A stretch of DNA of 64,000 nt from Bacteroidaceae bacterium (lineage in GTDB: Bacteria > Bacteroidota > Bacteroidia > Bacteroidales > Bacteroidaceae), in contig JAGCPD010000003.1 of the NCBI GenBank assembly GCA_017645305.1, positions 62,001-126,000 on the forward strand, in the 5' to 3' direction. Positions 9,314-18,614 of this stretch are shown here, one piece after another. Within the stretch, counting starts at the first letter, position 1; every line of letters begins with the position of its first letter. The notes beneath the pieces were generated by a model. That model did no database searches and had not been told where the DNA came from. It saw only the letters and a program-made list of their open reading frames with translations. The translations under genes were made by a program, and so were the position numbers.

Positions 9314-11290
9314 TTATTTTTTCTCACTAGAGTACTTCTTAATTAGATTATAAGCGGAATAAAGACCGTATTCACCCGCTTGACTAAGGTTGCTGAGCCC
9401 CTCAGACAGTTGGCCATTTAAAATGTATGCAACCCCTCTGCCATAATATGCATCAGGAAAATGGTTGTCCAATTCTAATGCCTTACCAAAGGCGCTGATT
9501 GCACCAGCATAATCCGAAAGTTTTATCATCATACAACCAATGTTATAATGAATGTAAGGTGACTGCGGAAGCAAATCAAGGGCTCTATTGTAATCCTGCA
9601 AAACCATCAGGTATCCTAACCGTAAATCCGTTGCCTGCGCAGTAGAACTTGACACCTCAAGCTGAGCATAACGGCACTGCGCCCTTAGCATAAGAGAAAG
9701 AACGTCATCTCCATACTTCAGCACATAACTATCCATGTCTGCAATACCATTCTCAAAGTCTCTGACATGATAATAGTCCAATGCACGCTTGAACAACAAC
9801 TCCTTTACAGTGCCTTTTTCCTCTATAGATGTCGTTACTTCTGAAATAGAAGCAAGGTGGGAATTAAGTTGAGCTTCCGTCATGTTTCCCTCATCACTGG
9901 TGAGATATAATGTAGATGGAAGAACTGAACGGGAATTCAGTTTGTCTAACTCCTTACTATACGCAACATACAGTTTAACATCGGAAGGATTCTTATAATA
10001 AGTAAATATGTAAAGTGGTTCCGGCTTGAGTTCTGTTTGCTTGTTCTGAACTTTTCCACGATACTCACTTGCATATTGATGCTCAGTCTCATGCGTATCT
10101 TCTTCTATCAATTTATCATAGTCATTGATATTACGCTCACTCTTTTTACGGGTCTTTCCAGAACTTTTGTAAGTACCTGTAGCAACAGCCATTTGAGCCT
10201 TCAAAAGCTTATACTCATCACGTTCTGCTCCATACACATCACCAATCTTTCTGCGTATTTCCGCACGTTTTCTATATCCCGCCCAAAATTCCGGGTAATC
10301 CTTTATAACAGCGCTGATATCCCTTATTGCACCTTTATAATCACCAATGTTATCCAAAAGTAAGGCACGGTTATAGAGAACAATAGTATTATCAGGTTCT
10401 ATCTTTAGAACAACATTCATGTCCTCTATGGCAAGGTTATCCTCACCAACACTTGCACGTAAAAGTCCGCGATTGTAACGAGCAGTATAACTATTGGGAG
10501 CTATTTCGATTGCTGCGTCATAATCCGACATAGCTCCCCTAAGATTGTCCTGGTTGTATCGCACAAGTGCTCTGTTAACATATAGGGTTGACATCTTGGG
10601 AGACTGAAGAATAGCTTTGTCCAAGCTTTTCTCGGCCTCAGCATATTCTTTTCTCTCTGCTTGAAACATAGACTTCATACTCCACGCCCTACCCTCAAAG
10701 GCATTCAACTCTAAAGCATAATCCACCCATTTCTCTGCAGCCACAGTGTCTGTTTTCAACAGGGCCACCTGAGCCTTTAAAGTCATGTTCTCAGGAACCT
10801 TAGGCCATTGCCTAATCATTATATCCAAAGCCGAATCCGCTTGTTCATACTGCTTCAATTCAATGCGAGACAATACCAAATTGTGCCAGCACGATTTCTC
10901 AAGAGGATTAATCTTCAGAGCCTGCACGTAGTCATCTGCCGCCAACGCATAACGCTCTTGATTTATGCGACATAGGGCACGAAGCATAAAGTAATTGCAC
11001 ATGTAGGGGTTTCTCTCCAGAGCACTTCCACAATCTATCTCTGCTCCCTGATAATCCTCCAAGTAAAATTTTGCCAGGCCTCTGTAAAAATAGGGTTCTC
11101 CTAACCAAGGCTTGGCACCAATTACCATATTAAAACGTTGAATAGCCAAAATGAAATCCTCGTAATACAAAGCATTACGCCCCATCAAAAGAACCCTATC
11201 AGTATTGATCTGAGCGTAACACCTGAAACTCTTCCCGTTTATCAGGAAACAGGATATAACAAGAAATAGTATAAACCGAAAACTACCCAA
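9314..11290 (-). CDS. Secreted tetratricopeptide-repeat protein
   Basis: This 658-residue protein has a signal peptide (hydrophobic residues 4-20, likely cut after CYA) and at least ten TPR-like helix pairs with the usual Tyr/Gly/Ala/Pro spacing, for example AKFYLEDYQGAEIDCG and ALDLLPQSPYIHYNIGC. A Lys/Glu-rich, non-repetitive segment lies around residues 375-415. TPR solenoids bind other proteins, so it is probably a periplasmic or surface assembly factor; the partner is unknown. The start is TTG at 11290, chosen because the first in-frame ATG would remove the signal peptide. The gene follows def by 16 bases and is probably co-transcribed with ruvX-def. Confidence 0.8.
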   Translation of the reverse strand: MGSFRFILFLVISCFLINGKSFRCYAQINTDRVLLMGRNALYYEDFILAIQRFNMVIGAKPWLGEPYFYRGLAKFYLEDYQGAEIDCGSALERNPYMCNYFMLRALCRINQERYALAADDYVQALKINPLEKSCWHNLVLSRIELKQYEQADSALDIMIRQWPKVPENMTLKAQVALLKTDTVAAEKWVDYALELNAFEGRAWSMKSMFQAERKEYAEAEKSLDKAILQSPKMSTLYVNRALVRYNQDNLRGAMSDYDAAIEIAPNSYTARYNRGLLRASVGEDNLAIEDMNVVLKIEPDNTIVLYNRALLLDNIGDYKGAIRDISAVIKDYPEFWAGYRKRAEIRRKIGDVYGAERDEYKLLKAQMAVATGTYKSSGKTRKKSERNINDYDKLIEEDTHETEHQYASEYRGKVQNKQTELKPEPLYIFTYYKNPSDVKLYVAYSKELDKLNSRSVLPSTLYLTSDEGNMTEAQLNSHLASISEVTTSIEEKGTVKELLFKRALDYYHVRDFENGIADMDSYVLKYGDDVLSLMLRAQCRYAQLEVSSSTAQATDLRLGYLMVLQDYNRALDLLPQSPYIHYNIGCMMIKLSDYAGAISAFGKALELDNHFPDAYYGRGVAYILNGQLSEGLSNLSQAGEYGLYSAYNLIKKYSSEKK

Positions 11291-11306
11291 CTTATTTCAG
11301 TGTTTT

Positions 11307-11864
11307 TTATCTTTTGGCCTTAACCTTATAAGAACAACTGAACTTTCCCTTAATAATCTGCTGTAACTTTGCTTTTGTAAGTTGTTTACGCAAACCTGTA
11401 AGATGGTCTGTAAAGACAACTCCTTCAAGATGGTCAAACTCATGTTGCATCACACGAGCCAGATATCCTGCTACCCATTCTTCATGCTCTTGAAAATTCT
11501 CGTCAAGATAGGTTACTCGTATTCGCTTGGGACGTTTTACACTTTCATGAACACCTGGCAAGCTAAGACACCCTTCCTCCATAGTGTCAGTTTCTGAATC
11601 GTCATACTCTTCGATATAAGGATTTATAAATGTGCGTATATATCCTTTATACTCAGGGTAATCCTCGCTTATAAGATCCAGATTAATAATCACCAACCTT
11701 ATATTAAGCCCTACCTGTGGTGCAGCCAATCCAATACCCTCACTTTTATCCAAAGTGTCATACATATCCTGAATTAGTTGCGACAAATTAGGGTAGTCTT
11801 TATCAATGTCTTCCGCCACTTTTCGCAAAACTGGTTGGCCAAAAGTATATATTGGCAATATCAT
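11307..11864 (-). CDS. def: Peptide deformylase
   Basis: Def removes the formyl group from nascent N-terminal Met, using a bound metal. The 185-residue protein shows the three signature motifs GIGLAAPQVG, EGCLSLPG and QHEFDHLEG; the Cys and the two His residues bind the metal and Glu is catalytic. The ATG at 11864 (MILPIYTFGQPVLR) is the family start; a longer reading would overlap ruvX. It lies between ruvX and a TPR protein gene on the same strand. Confidence 0.97.
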   Translation of the reverse strand: MILPIYTFGQPVLRKVAEDIDKDYPNLSQLIQDMYDTLDKSEGIGLAAPQVGLNIRLVIINLDLISEDYPEYKGYIRTFINPYIEEYDDSETDTMEEGCLSLPGVHESVKRPKRIRVTYLDENFQEHEEWVAGYLARVMQHEFDHLEGVVFTDHLTGLRKQLTKAKLQQIIKGKFSCSYKVKAKR

Positions 11865-11901
11865 ATAAAAAATAATGTAAATTGATTCTGTTTTTTTGAA
11901 A

Positions 11902-12321
11902 TCACAAATTTCCACGTCCTTCCATCCAGCCTTGCAAGATGATGGTTGCACTAATTTCATCTACTAAAGCCTTATTCTGACGGGCTTTCTTTCCAATGCC
12001 GCTCTGAAGCATTGCTTGGTGGGCAAGTACACTTGTATAGCGTTCATCCCACATATCTATAGGTATATCTGGAAATGTCTTAGCCAACTGCCTAACAAAA
12101 TTACGGACTCGGGGCAAATTGTCACTGTCTCTTCCATTTGTCTGTTTTGGCAACCCAACAACAAACCGTTCTACATGTTCCTTTGCCAGATATTCCTGCA
12201 AAAACATAATTAGCCGTGGAGTTTCGACCGTTGCAAGCCCGCCTGCTATTATTTTCAAAGGGTCCGTCACAGCTAACCCTGTACGACGGACCCCATAATC
12301 TACAGAAAGTACTCTCCCCAC
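11902..12321 (-). CDS. ruvX: Putative pre-16S rRNA nuclease / Holliday junction resolvase YqgF (RuvX)
   Basis: YqgF/RuvX is an RNase H-fold nuclease implicated in 16S rRNA 5'-end maturation. The 139-residue protein has the RNase H-like beginning VLSVDYGVRRTG with catalytic Asp, VVGLPKQTNG, the DERYTS segment and the C-terminal DEISATIILQGW. Length is typical. The start codon is GTG at 12321. It sits 23 bases after the SPOR lipoprotein gene and 37 bases before def, consistent with one operon. Confidence 0.94.
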   Translation of the reverse strand: MGRVLSVDYGVRRTGLAVTDPLKIIAGGLATVETPRLIMFLQEYLAKEHVERFVVGLPKQTNGRDSDNLPRVRNFVRQLAKTFPDIPIDMWDERYTSVLAHQAMLQSGIGKKARQNKALVDEISATIILQGWMEGRGNL

Positions 12322-12344
12322 TTATTATCGAAGAGCCTCAAAAT

Positions 12345-12845
12345 TTATTTCTGATATAACAGCCAGGCACCTGAATACTGACCTTCCAGAGCAGCGCGGC
12401 TCTGAGCAGCTTCTGCCTTTGTATCATAACTGGTTGCAATTACGCGATACCAGTCAGCACCATTCACAACAGCCTTTACAACACGAGGAGTGTAGCCTTT
12501 ACCGGCCAATGTTGTACTCAAAGCATTGGCATTACTCTGAACACTAAAGCTACCAACAACAACGCTATATGCCTTCAAGGGAGTACCGTTTACGAGAGAT
12601 ACATTCTCTGTACGAACAGCAACGTTGCTATAATCAGCAGCAGGAGTAGTAGTTACAGGAACTGCAGGAGTAACAGCAACAGGAGTCGTGGTAGGCTGAA
12701 CAGCAACCGGTGTTGCTGGAGTCGTAGCCTCTTGTTGAGCCTTAGCTTTCTCGTATGCCTTCTTATAAGCACTTTCCCCACTCTTACATGAACTCATTAC
12801 AACCACTGCACAAATGGCAGCGCCCATCAATAATGTCTTTTTCAT
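12345..12845 (-). CDS. SPOR-domain lipoprotein
   Basis: This 166-residue lipoprotein has a signal peptide ending in the lipobox VMSSC (Cys20), a charged KKAYEKAKAQQEA stretch, a Pro/Thr/Val/Ala-rich spacer (about residues 40-72) and a C-terminal SPOR domain (about 90-166, KAYSVVVGSFSVQSNA and WYRVIATSYDTKAEA). SPOR domains bind denuded glycan strands of septal peptidoglycan, so a role at the division site or in wall anchoring is likely. It is first in the unit SPOR-ruvX-def-TPR and has a promoter at 12900-12907. Confidence 0.88.
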   Translation of the reverse strand: MKKTLLMGAAICAVVVMSSCKSGESAYKKAYEKAKAQQEATTPATPVAVQPTTTPVAVTPAVPVTTTPAADYSNVAVRTENVSLVNGTPLKAYSVVVGSFSVQSNANALSTTLAGKGYTPRVVKAVVNGADWYRVIATSYDTKAEAAQSRAALEGQYSGAWLLYQK

Positions 12846-12899
12846 ACTCTGTGATTACAAATATTTTATTTATATTGTTTCCTTTATTTTATTTGGGTG

Positions 12900-12907
12900 C
12901 AAAATTA
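12900..12907 (-). promoter_or_regulatory. Promoter -7 element of SPOR-ruvX-def unit
   Basis: The minus strand reads TAATTTTG, 54 bases before the ATG. Confidence 0.5.
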
Positions 12908-13003
12908 ACAAATAATTCTCACGTACGCAACACAAAATTCTGAAAAAAGTGTTAAATATCAAACAAAAACGCATTCACAAACACATGTTTTAGAAAAATA
13001 ACA

Positions 13004-13011
13004 TATATTTG
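13004..13011 (+). promoter_or_regulatory. Promoter -7 element of YtxH operon
   Basis: TATATTTG lies 39 bases before the ATG at 13051. Confidence 0.55.
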
Positions 13012-13050
13012 CATAAGAATTATTTTATAACCGTTCTATAAATAGTAATT

Positions 13051-13266
13051 ATGAAAGCAATTAATTATCTGTTAGCATTCGTTGGTGGTGCTGCCGTTGG
13101 CGCTGCTTGTGGTTTACTTTTTGCCCCCGAAAAGGGTTCTGATACGCGTGAGAAAATTGCCGAGGCATTGCGTAAGCGGGGCATTCGCCTGAATCGTAAG
13201 GAAATGTCAAACCTTGTAGAGGAGATTGCCGAAGAGTTGCAGACTGTTAAGGAAGACGCCGAGTAA
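13051..13266 (+). CDS. YtxH-domain small membrane protein
   Basis: This 71-residue protein has a Gly/Ala-rich membrane segment (about residues 5-25, FVGGAAVGAACGLLFAP) followed by the hallmark PEKGSDTREKIAE and a charged helical tail. This layout defines the YtxH family, known from general-stress proteins in Gram-positive bacteria and common in Bacteroidota. It opens a three-gene unit with two further small envelope proteins. Confidence 0.85.
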   Translation: MKAINYLLAFVGGAAVGAACGLLFAPEKGSDTREKIAEALRKRGIRLNRKEMSNLVEEIAEELQTVKEDAE

Positions 13267-13281
13267 CAACCTTATACACCC

Positions 13282-13653
13282 ATGTTAAGCACAGGTAAAT
13301 ATACAGAGGATATTAAAGAAATCATTCTGGAAGTAAAGCATTACCTGAACCTACAGAAGAAATATCTTGCAATAGATGCGGCAGAAAAAACTACCGTTAT
13401 TCTCTCTGCCGTAACTATTGCGGCTATCTGTATATTGTTAGGCGCAATAATACTTCTATTCTGTACATTTGCCCTGGCCTATTGGATTGGCGACTTGTTG
13501 GATAGTCTGCCATTAGGATTCTTGTCAATGGCCATTATTGTGGCATTATTATTACTGCTATTCTATTGCAAACGCAACGCTTGGGTGATACAGCCGTTTG
13601 CACGAATGGCAGCAAAACTATTTGTTGAGAACAACGGAGAGGAGGAAGCATGA
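13282..13653 (+). CDS. Holin-X-like (phage holin family) inner-membrane protein
   Basis: This 123-residue protein has an N-terminal amphipathic region, two adjacent membrane helices (about residues 42-70 and 76-95) and a short cytoplasmic tail. The arrangement resembles the Holin-X (Phage_holin_3_6) superfamily of small membrane proteins, which is also found outside phages. It follows the YtxH gene by 15 bases, and its end overlaps the next start by four bases (ATGA), so the three genes are translationally coupled. No lysin gene is near, so a lysis role is unlikely; an envelope-stress role is inferred. Confidence 0.65.
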   Translation: MLSTGKYTEDIKEIILEVKHYLNLQKKYLAIDAAEKTTVILSAVTIAAICILLGAIILLFCTFALAYWIGDLLDSLPLGFLSMAIIVALLLLLFYCKRNAWVIQPFARMAAKLFVENNGEEEA

Positions 13654-13925
13654 CAAACACGCCCAACATTTCCTCACAGATTGATGCGTTTAAGGCTCTT
13701 CGTGAAAGTAAATTGCAGGTACAGAAAGAGTTGAATACATCAAAAAAACAGTTACAAGGCAAAATCCAAAACTTTTTTGCCCCATTACCCGAAGCCCGCA
13801 AAAACACAACACGCATTAGCAGGCTTGTGAGCAACGGGCTTGCTATTTATGAGGGAATCCGCTTAGGTGCCAGCATCATTTCCGCTTTCCGTTCGATATT
13901 TGGCAGGAAACGCCGCCGTTTCTAG
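13650..13925 (+). CDS. Conserved small protein of the YtxH operon, unknown function
   Basis: This 91-residue basic protein begins with a predicted coiled-coil-like helix (residues 8-45, rich in Lys, Gln, Ser and Leu), then an amphipathic Gly/Ala/Ile segment (LAIYEGIRLGASIISAF), and ends in GRKRRRF. No family is firmly recognised. The four-base overlap with the holin-like gene and the shared strand suggest that it works with its two neighbours at the inner membrane. Confidence 0.65.
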   Translation: MTNTPNISSQIDAFKALRESKLQVQKELNTSKKQLQGKIQNFFAPLPEARKNTTRISRLVSNGLAIYEGIRLGASIISAFRSIFGRKRRRF

Positions 13926-13946
13926 AAAACATAACAGCAGATTTTA

Positions 13947-15233
13947 TTACTGTATTGTTACGTAATCTATCATTCTTTTTATAGCTCTCTGACAGACAGG
14001 ACAGAATACTGGAGCCTCGTTAACTTTCATTCGACATTCCTGAACAGGGCGATAAACACCCTTTGATTGATAACCGCCTCCTTCGTAAACCCCGACTTGG
14101 GTATATAAATCCCTACCCGACGGCTCTGTTGGAATTTTTGTTCCACTATTTAGCATATCAGCCCATTTGCTTTTAAAATCAACCAACGTAGTGATGTTAG
14201 GTTCCCAAGGCTCTGTATCTGACGGGAAAAAATCTTCGAATTCGTCATCATAATAGTATTCATCAGCCAGCCCGGCAAAACTATGTCCGAATTCGTGTAC
14301 CACTACAGGCTGATTCTTGTCATTATGTGCGGCAGACATCAGAAAACTGTTGTAAATTCCACCACCGCCATAATTATCGGTGTTTACAAGAATGATAATA
14401 TGTTCATAAGGTAAACCAGACAACACATCGTGTAACTTCTTTAAATGTAGCGTTGTTAAATAGCGGTTGCTATAAAAGGTGTCAAAATTACTATTTAAAA
14501 CCGTATTTCTCCATACATTATCGTGGGGAATACTCACGCCCTGCTGTTGCGAGGGTACCATTACAGCAATAAAGTTAAACCGGTCAGAAAACGTCCTAAA
14601 AGGCTCATGAGACTTCAAAGCACCAATGGAGGCCTTACAGTCCTGTTCAAAAACATCCATCTCGCTATCCAGATAGCCCTCTGCAACAAAGACAACATCG
14701 ATTTTATCCTTACTGTCACCAGATTTTTCCAAATAATTCCACTTAATACTATTGTCCACAGAAACCGGTCTTATTAGAATATCCTGCGGATCGACATGAT
14801 GAGTAAGTTTGCCGTTTATGCTGTTGTGCGTATCTGTTAAAGTAACCGTTATATCGACCGGATATTTAGGGAATGGAACAAGAAAAACATTTTCAAAGGA
14901 TTTCTGAATCTGAGAAGCTTCTTCCGTAGTCTGCCACTCCTGGAAAAGTGTACTGAATGAATACCTGTATAGCACCCGTCCGCTTTTACTGTCTCTCATA
15001 CATAGCTGTCCGTTCCCAAGCAGAAGCAAGCTATCCATATTCACACGACGGCCATACCAATTGTCAAAACATCTTATCTCGTTAACAGAGATATACTGAT
15101 TATGTCTGTCACCTGAAAAAGCATAATCCAGTCTTAATGTCTTATCCTGAAACCACTGGTCAAACTCCTGTGCCGTCACATCAAGACAGCCAAACAAAAG
15201 CGCAAAACAGACAAAAACGAAAACGTTTCTCAC
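13947..15233 (-). CDS. Secreted M64 family metallopeptidase
   Basis: This 428-residue protein has a signal peptide ending near VTAQ, an N-terminal M64_N-type beta domain (about 25-150) and a zinc metallopeptidase domain with HEFGHSFAGLADEY, the extended HExxHxxxxxxDE site of family M64 (IgA protease of Clostridium ramosum type). YGGGGIYN and CRMKVN near the end also fit the family. It probably cleaves host or dietary proteins outside the cytoplasm; the substrate is unknown. The start is GTG at 15233, since the nearby ATG is out of frame. The gene is monocistronic and converges with the YtxH operon. Confidence 0.88.
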   Translation of the reverse strand: MRNVFVFVCFALLFGCLDVTAQEFDQWFQDKTLRLDYAFSGDRHNQYISVNEIRCFDNWYGRRVNMDSLLLLGNGQLCMRDSKSGRVLYRYSFSTLFQEWQTTEEASQIQKSFENVFLVPFPKYPVDITVTLTDTHNSINGKLTHHVDPQDILIRPVSVDNSIKWNYLEKSGDSKDKIDVVFVAEGYLDSEMDVFEQDCKASIGALKSHEPFRTFSDRFNFIAVMVPSQQQGVSIPHDNVWRNTVLNSNFDTFYSNRYLTTLHLKKLHDVLSGLPYEHIIILVNTDNYGGGGIYNSFLMSAAHNDKNQPVVVHEFGHSFAGLADEYYYDDEFEDFFPSDTEPWEPNITTLVDFKSKWADMLNSGTKIPTEPSGRDLYTQVGVYEGGGYQSKGVYRPVQECRMKVNEAPVFCPVCQRAIKRMIDYVTIQ

Positions 15234-15254
15234 TCATTTACATTTTATACAGTA

Positions 15255-15262
15255 CAAAAATA
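15255..15262 (-). promoter_or_regulatory. Promoter -7 element of M64 peptidase gene
   Basis: The minus strand reads TATTTTTG, 21 bases before the GTG start. Confidence 0.45.
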
Positions 15263-15615
15263 CAAAAAAAACAAACATCTCCAAAACATATATAACAAAT
15301 TACCTTCATGTCGATCTCATATTACCTTCACGCCGAACTCTAACTGACCTCTAATCGGACTCTAATTGCCCAAAGACCAAAGACATTAGAGAAAACATGG
15401 AGAGAAGGATGGGAAGGATTTAGCCTGAATTTGTAAAAACATCAAGCCTCATATGATAAGAGAGTCCACTTACAAGAAAAAACTTTTTATCAGCAGGAAA
15501 AACAATTCATCTTTGCGGAAGAAAAATTAATGGCAATTTTGCGTGCATGAACACTAAAACTTCATCTTTTTATGACTTTCAGCACAATTCCGACATATGT
15601 ATCACAAATAAATTG
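15263..15615. other. Intergenic region with CTCTAA-rich stretch
   Basis: Between the divergent M64 and nth promoters lies about 350 bases without a gene. The segment 15335-15420 repeats CTCTAA/TTAGAG words like those at 1.2 and 44.1-44.5 kb. No hairpin with a T tract is seen. Confidence 0.45.
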
Positions 15616-15623
15616 TATCTTTG
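15616..15623 (+). promoter_or_regulatory. Promoter -7 element of nth
   Basis: TATCTTTG here places the transcript start near 15630, which excludes the longer upstream reading of nth. Confidence 0.6.
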
Positions 15624-15648
15624 CATACATATTATAATGAAGAATAAC

Positions 15649-16296
15649 ATGAAAAGGAAAGAGCTATATCAGCAAATACAGGAATACTTTCAGAAGGCAA
15701 TGCCAGAGGCTAAGACGGAATTACATTACAATTCACCCTTCCAACTGTTAGTGGCTGTAATACTAAGTGCCCAATGCACGGACAAGCGCATAAACCAGAT
15801 TACCCCACGTTTGTTCGAAGACTACCCTACAGCCGAAGCAATGGCAGAGGCAACTCCCGAAGTGCTTTACGAGTACATACGCAGCGTTTCCTATCCTAAC
15901 AGCAAGGCAAAGCACTTGTCTGATATGGCAAAGATGTTGCAAAAAGAATATCAGGGAATTGTGCCGTCAGACTTGAAGGAATTAACAAAACTGCCTGGCG
16001 TAGGCAGGAAAACAGCAAACGTAATACAAAGTGTGGTATATCAGAAAGCCACGATGGCTGTTGATACACATGTTTTCAGGGTAAGCCACCGTATAGGCCT
16101 GGTGCCTGATTCCTGCAAGACCCCTCTGAGCGTAGAACGTATGCTTACTAAATATTTTCCCAAAGAAACCATACCTCTGGCACATCACTGGCTGATCCTT
16201 CACGGCAGATACGTTTGCACGGCACGTTCACCAAAATGCGAAGAATGTGGTATTCTGCACATTTGTGCAAGAAAATTTGGAGAATTCAAGAAATAG
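15649..16296 (+). CDS. nth: Endonuclease III
   Basis: Nth is a base-excision repair glycosylase and AP lyase acting on oxidised pyrimidines. The 215-residue protein has the helix-hairpin-helix [11 protein letters not shown] with the catalytic Lys, VDTHVFRV with the catalytic Asp, and the C-terminal 4Fe-4S loop with spacing Cys-x6-Cys-x2-Cys-x5-Cys. The ATG at 15649 ([10 protein letters not shown]) aligns with the family start; 15637 is an in-frame alternative. Both lie just after the promoter, so the leader is very short. Pgk follows behind its own promoter. Confidence 0.95.
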   Translation: MKRKELYQQIQEYFQKAMPEAKTELHYNSPFQLLVAVILSAQCTDKRINQITPRLFEDYPTAEAMAEATPEVLYEYIRSVSYPNSKAKHLSDMAKMLQKEYQGIVPSDLKELTKLPGVGRKTANVIQSVVYQKATMAVDTHVFRVSHRIGLVPDSCKTPLSVERMLTKYFPKETIPLAHHWLILHGRYVCTARSPKCEECGILHICARKFGEFKK

Positions 16297-16299
16297 CCA

Positions 16300-16307
16300 T
16301 ACCTTTG
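16300..16307 (+). promoter_or_regulatory. Promoter -7 element of pgk
   Basis: TACCTTTG begins four bases after the nth stop and about 50 bases before the pgk ATG. Confidence 0.6.
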
Positions 16308-16355
16308 CGGGCAATTAAAGAGACTGTTTGTTTTAAACTAAAATATCAAGAAAAG

Positions 16356-17624
16356 ATGACTATTAACGAGTACAATTTTGCCGGTAAGAAGGCAATCGTT
16401 CGTGTTGATTTCAACGTACCTTTGAAGGAAGGAGTTATTACTGATGATACCCGTATCCGCGGTGCCGTGCCCACACTGAAGCACATTCTTGAAGGCGGTG
16501 GTGCACTTATCATCATGAGTCACATGGGTAAGCCCAAAGGCAAGGTTAAGCCCGAACTCTCTCTGGGTCAGATTAAGGATGCCGTTGCCAAGGCTCTCGG
16601 TGTTGCAGAAGTTAAGTTTGCTCCCGACTGCGCCAAGGCTGCAGATGCTGCTGCCAACCTGAAGATGGGCGAAGTCCTGTTGCTGGAGAATCTTCGCTAC
16701 TATCCCGAGGAAGAGGGTAAGCCCGTAGGAATTGACAAGGAAGATCCTGCATACAAGGCTGCCAAGGAAGAGATGAAGGGCCGTCAGAAAGAATTTGCAA
16801 AGACGCTGGCCAGCTATGCCGACTGCTACGTAATGGATGCTTTCGGTACAGCACACCGCAAGCACGCTTCTACCGCTGTCATTGCCGACTACTTCGATGC
16901 CGACAACAAGATGCTGGGCTACCTGATGGAGAAGGAGGTTCAGGCTGTAGATAACGTTCTGTCTAACATTAAGCGTCCCTTCGTTGCCATCATGGGTGGT
17001 TCCAAGGTTTCCTCTAAGATCGGTATCATCGAGAACCTGCTGGGCAAGGTTGACAAGCTGATTCTTTGTGGCGGTATGACCTATACGTTTGCTAAAGCTC
17101 ACGGTGGCGAGATTGGCGGTTCAATCGTTGAACTTGACAAATTAGACGTTGCACTGAACGTTGAGAAGATGGCTAAGGAGAATGGCGTTGAACTTATTCT
17201 GGGCGAAGACAGCGTTTGCTGCACCGGGTATGACTTCTCGACATTCACTGTTAAGCCAGGTGCTAAGACCGAGATATTCAAGTCAACAGAGATTCCTGCC
17301 GAATACGAAGGTCTGGACGCTGGTCCTATCAGTAGAGAGAAATTTGCAGCTGCCATCAAGGGTGCAAAGACCATTCTGTGGAACGGCCCTGCCGGTTGTT
17401 TCGAGTGTGATGACTTCTGCGCCGGTTCACGTGCCGTAGGCGATGCTGTTGCCGAGGCTACTGCCGAGGGTGCTTTCTCTCTGATTGGCGGTGGTGATTC
17501 CGTAGCCTGCTGTACCAAGTTCGGCCTGACCGACAAGGTATCTTACATTTCCACTGGCGGCGGTGCATTGCTCGAGGCTATCGAGGGTAAGGTTCTGCCT
17601 GGCGTAGCAGCAATCAAAGGATAA
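16356..17624 (+). CDS. pgk: Phosphoglycerate kinase
   Basis: Pgk transfers phosphate from 1,3-bisphosphoglycerate to ADP in glycolysis. The 422-residue protein shows [12 protein letters not shown] (substrate-binding Asp/Asn), SHMGKPKG, the hinge [12 protein letters not shown], and the nucleotide site GGGDSVACC with STGGGALLE near the end. Codon choice is clearly biased, as expected for a highly expressed gene. The ATG at 16356 is chosen because upstream sequence is nth coding and the pgk promoter. Confidence 0.98.
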   Translation: MTINEYNFAGKKAIVRVDFNVPLKEGVITDDTRIRGAVPTLKHILEGGGALIIMSHMGKPKGKVKPELSLGQIKDAVAKALGVAEVKFAPDCAKAADAAANLKMGEVLLLENLRYYPEEEGKPVGIDKEDPAYKAAKEEMKGRQKEFAKTLASYADCYVMDAFGTAHRKHASTAVIADYFDADNKMLGYLMEKEVQAVDNVLSNIKRPFVAIMGGSKVSSKIGIIENLLGKVDKLILCGGMTYTFAKAHGGEIGGSIVELDKLDVALNVEKMAKENGVELILGEDSVCCTGYDFSTFTVKPGAKTEIFKSTEIPAEYEGLDAGPISREKFAAAIKGAKTILWNGPAGCFECDDFCAGSRAVGDAVAEATAEGAFSLIGGGDSVACCTKFGLTDKVSYISTGGGALLEAIEGKVLPGVAAIKG

Positions 17625-17649
17625 TCCCGTATTAAAATGTAACTGAAGA

Positions 17650-18612
17650 ATGAAGCTTTTCATTTCATTCTTAACATCAATCTTTATGCTGGCCTCCTGT
17701 GCTAATAAACAGGAGGCCATGCTTTCTGTAACAGAAAATCAGAAGTCAGACAGTCTGGCATTGCACGTTGCACTGATGCCTACATTAGGATGTCTGCCAT
17801 TATATTATGCCCAACAGACAGGAATTACAGACTCCCTGAACCTGGATATAGCGTTGCTCCGTTATTCTGCGCAAATGGATATAGATACGGCAATCATCCG
17901 GGGGCACGCCGATGTGGCATATACCGACATCATCCGCGCCATAAGACTTTCCGACTCCATTTCCGTTTCGTCTTTCCTGGCCATAGACGAACCCCTTACC
18001 CTGGTAGCCCCAAAAGACAAACGCATAAAAAAATTAAAGCAGATGAGCGAGAAAATGATAGCCATCTGCCGTTTATCTGCAACAGACTACTGGTGCGAGA
18101 AAATGCTTGACAGCGCAAAGATTAGCCAGGACAGCGTTTATCGTCCACAGATAAACGATGTCAAACTGCGAGGCAAAATGCTGCGCACAGGCCTTCTGGA
18201 AGGTGCCATACTGGAGGAACCGTATGCCTCATGGGCCATTATGGCAGGCAACAAGAAGCTCTTCAGGACACAGGAAAAATCCTTCCGGTTTGCTGTTTGG
18301 GTTATGACAGACAGCCTGACAAAGGATAAAAGAAAGGAGGCACAGGTCCGCAAACTTATTGCTGCCTATAAAACTGCTGTTGATAATATAAATAAAGGTA
18401 TATATAGGGATACGCTCCGAACCATATTGTTTGAAGAGTATGAGATACCCGCACACATCGCAGATTCCCTAAAGATATCGCCCATCAGGCAACCGGCCCT
18501 GCCACAAAAGAAAGATGTTGACGAAGCAGTTGCCTGGCTTTCCGGGCGGGGTTTCCTTCCGAAGGATTTCAATTCCGACACGTTCATCAACACAACCATT
18601 TCCGACAAATAA
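17650..18612 (+). CDS. Solute-binding-like lipoprotein (NMT1/ThiY-like fold)
   Basis: This 320-residue lipoprotein has a signal peptide with lipobox MLASC (Cys17) and a periplasmic-binding-protein layout: a first strand ALMPTLGCLPLYYAQ, then RGHADVAYTD, LEGAILEEPYASWA and a conserved C-terminal helix region. This resembles the family 16 solute-binding proteins that serve taurine- or thiamine-precursor-type ABC transporters. No permease or ATPase gene is adjacent. Instead a large TPR protein gene follows by only two bases, so the two products probably act together. The ligand is unknown. Confidence 0.7.
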   Translation: MKLFISFLTSIFMLASCANKQEAMLSVTENQKSDSLALHVALMPTLGCLPLYYAQQTGITDSLNLDIALLRYSAQMDIDTAIIRGHADVAYTDIIRAIRLSDSISVSSFLAIDEPLTLVAPKDKRIKKLKQMSEKMIAICRLSATDYWCEKMLDSAKISQDSVYRPQINDVKLRGKMLRTGLLEGAILEEPYASWAIMAGNKKLFRTQEKSFRFAVWVMTDSLTKDKRKEAQVRKLIAAYKTAVDNINKGIYRDTLRTILFEEYEIPAHIADSLKISPIRQPALPQKKDVDEAVAWLSGRGFLPKDFNSDTFINTTISDK

Positions 18613-18614
18613 CA

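Noticed and set aside
13282..13653. Prophage remnant suggested by the holin-like protein
   Set aside because: No integrase, lysin or structural gene is nearby, and holin-X-like proteins are common in non-phage operons.
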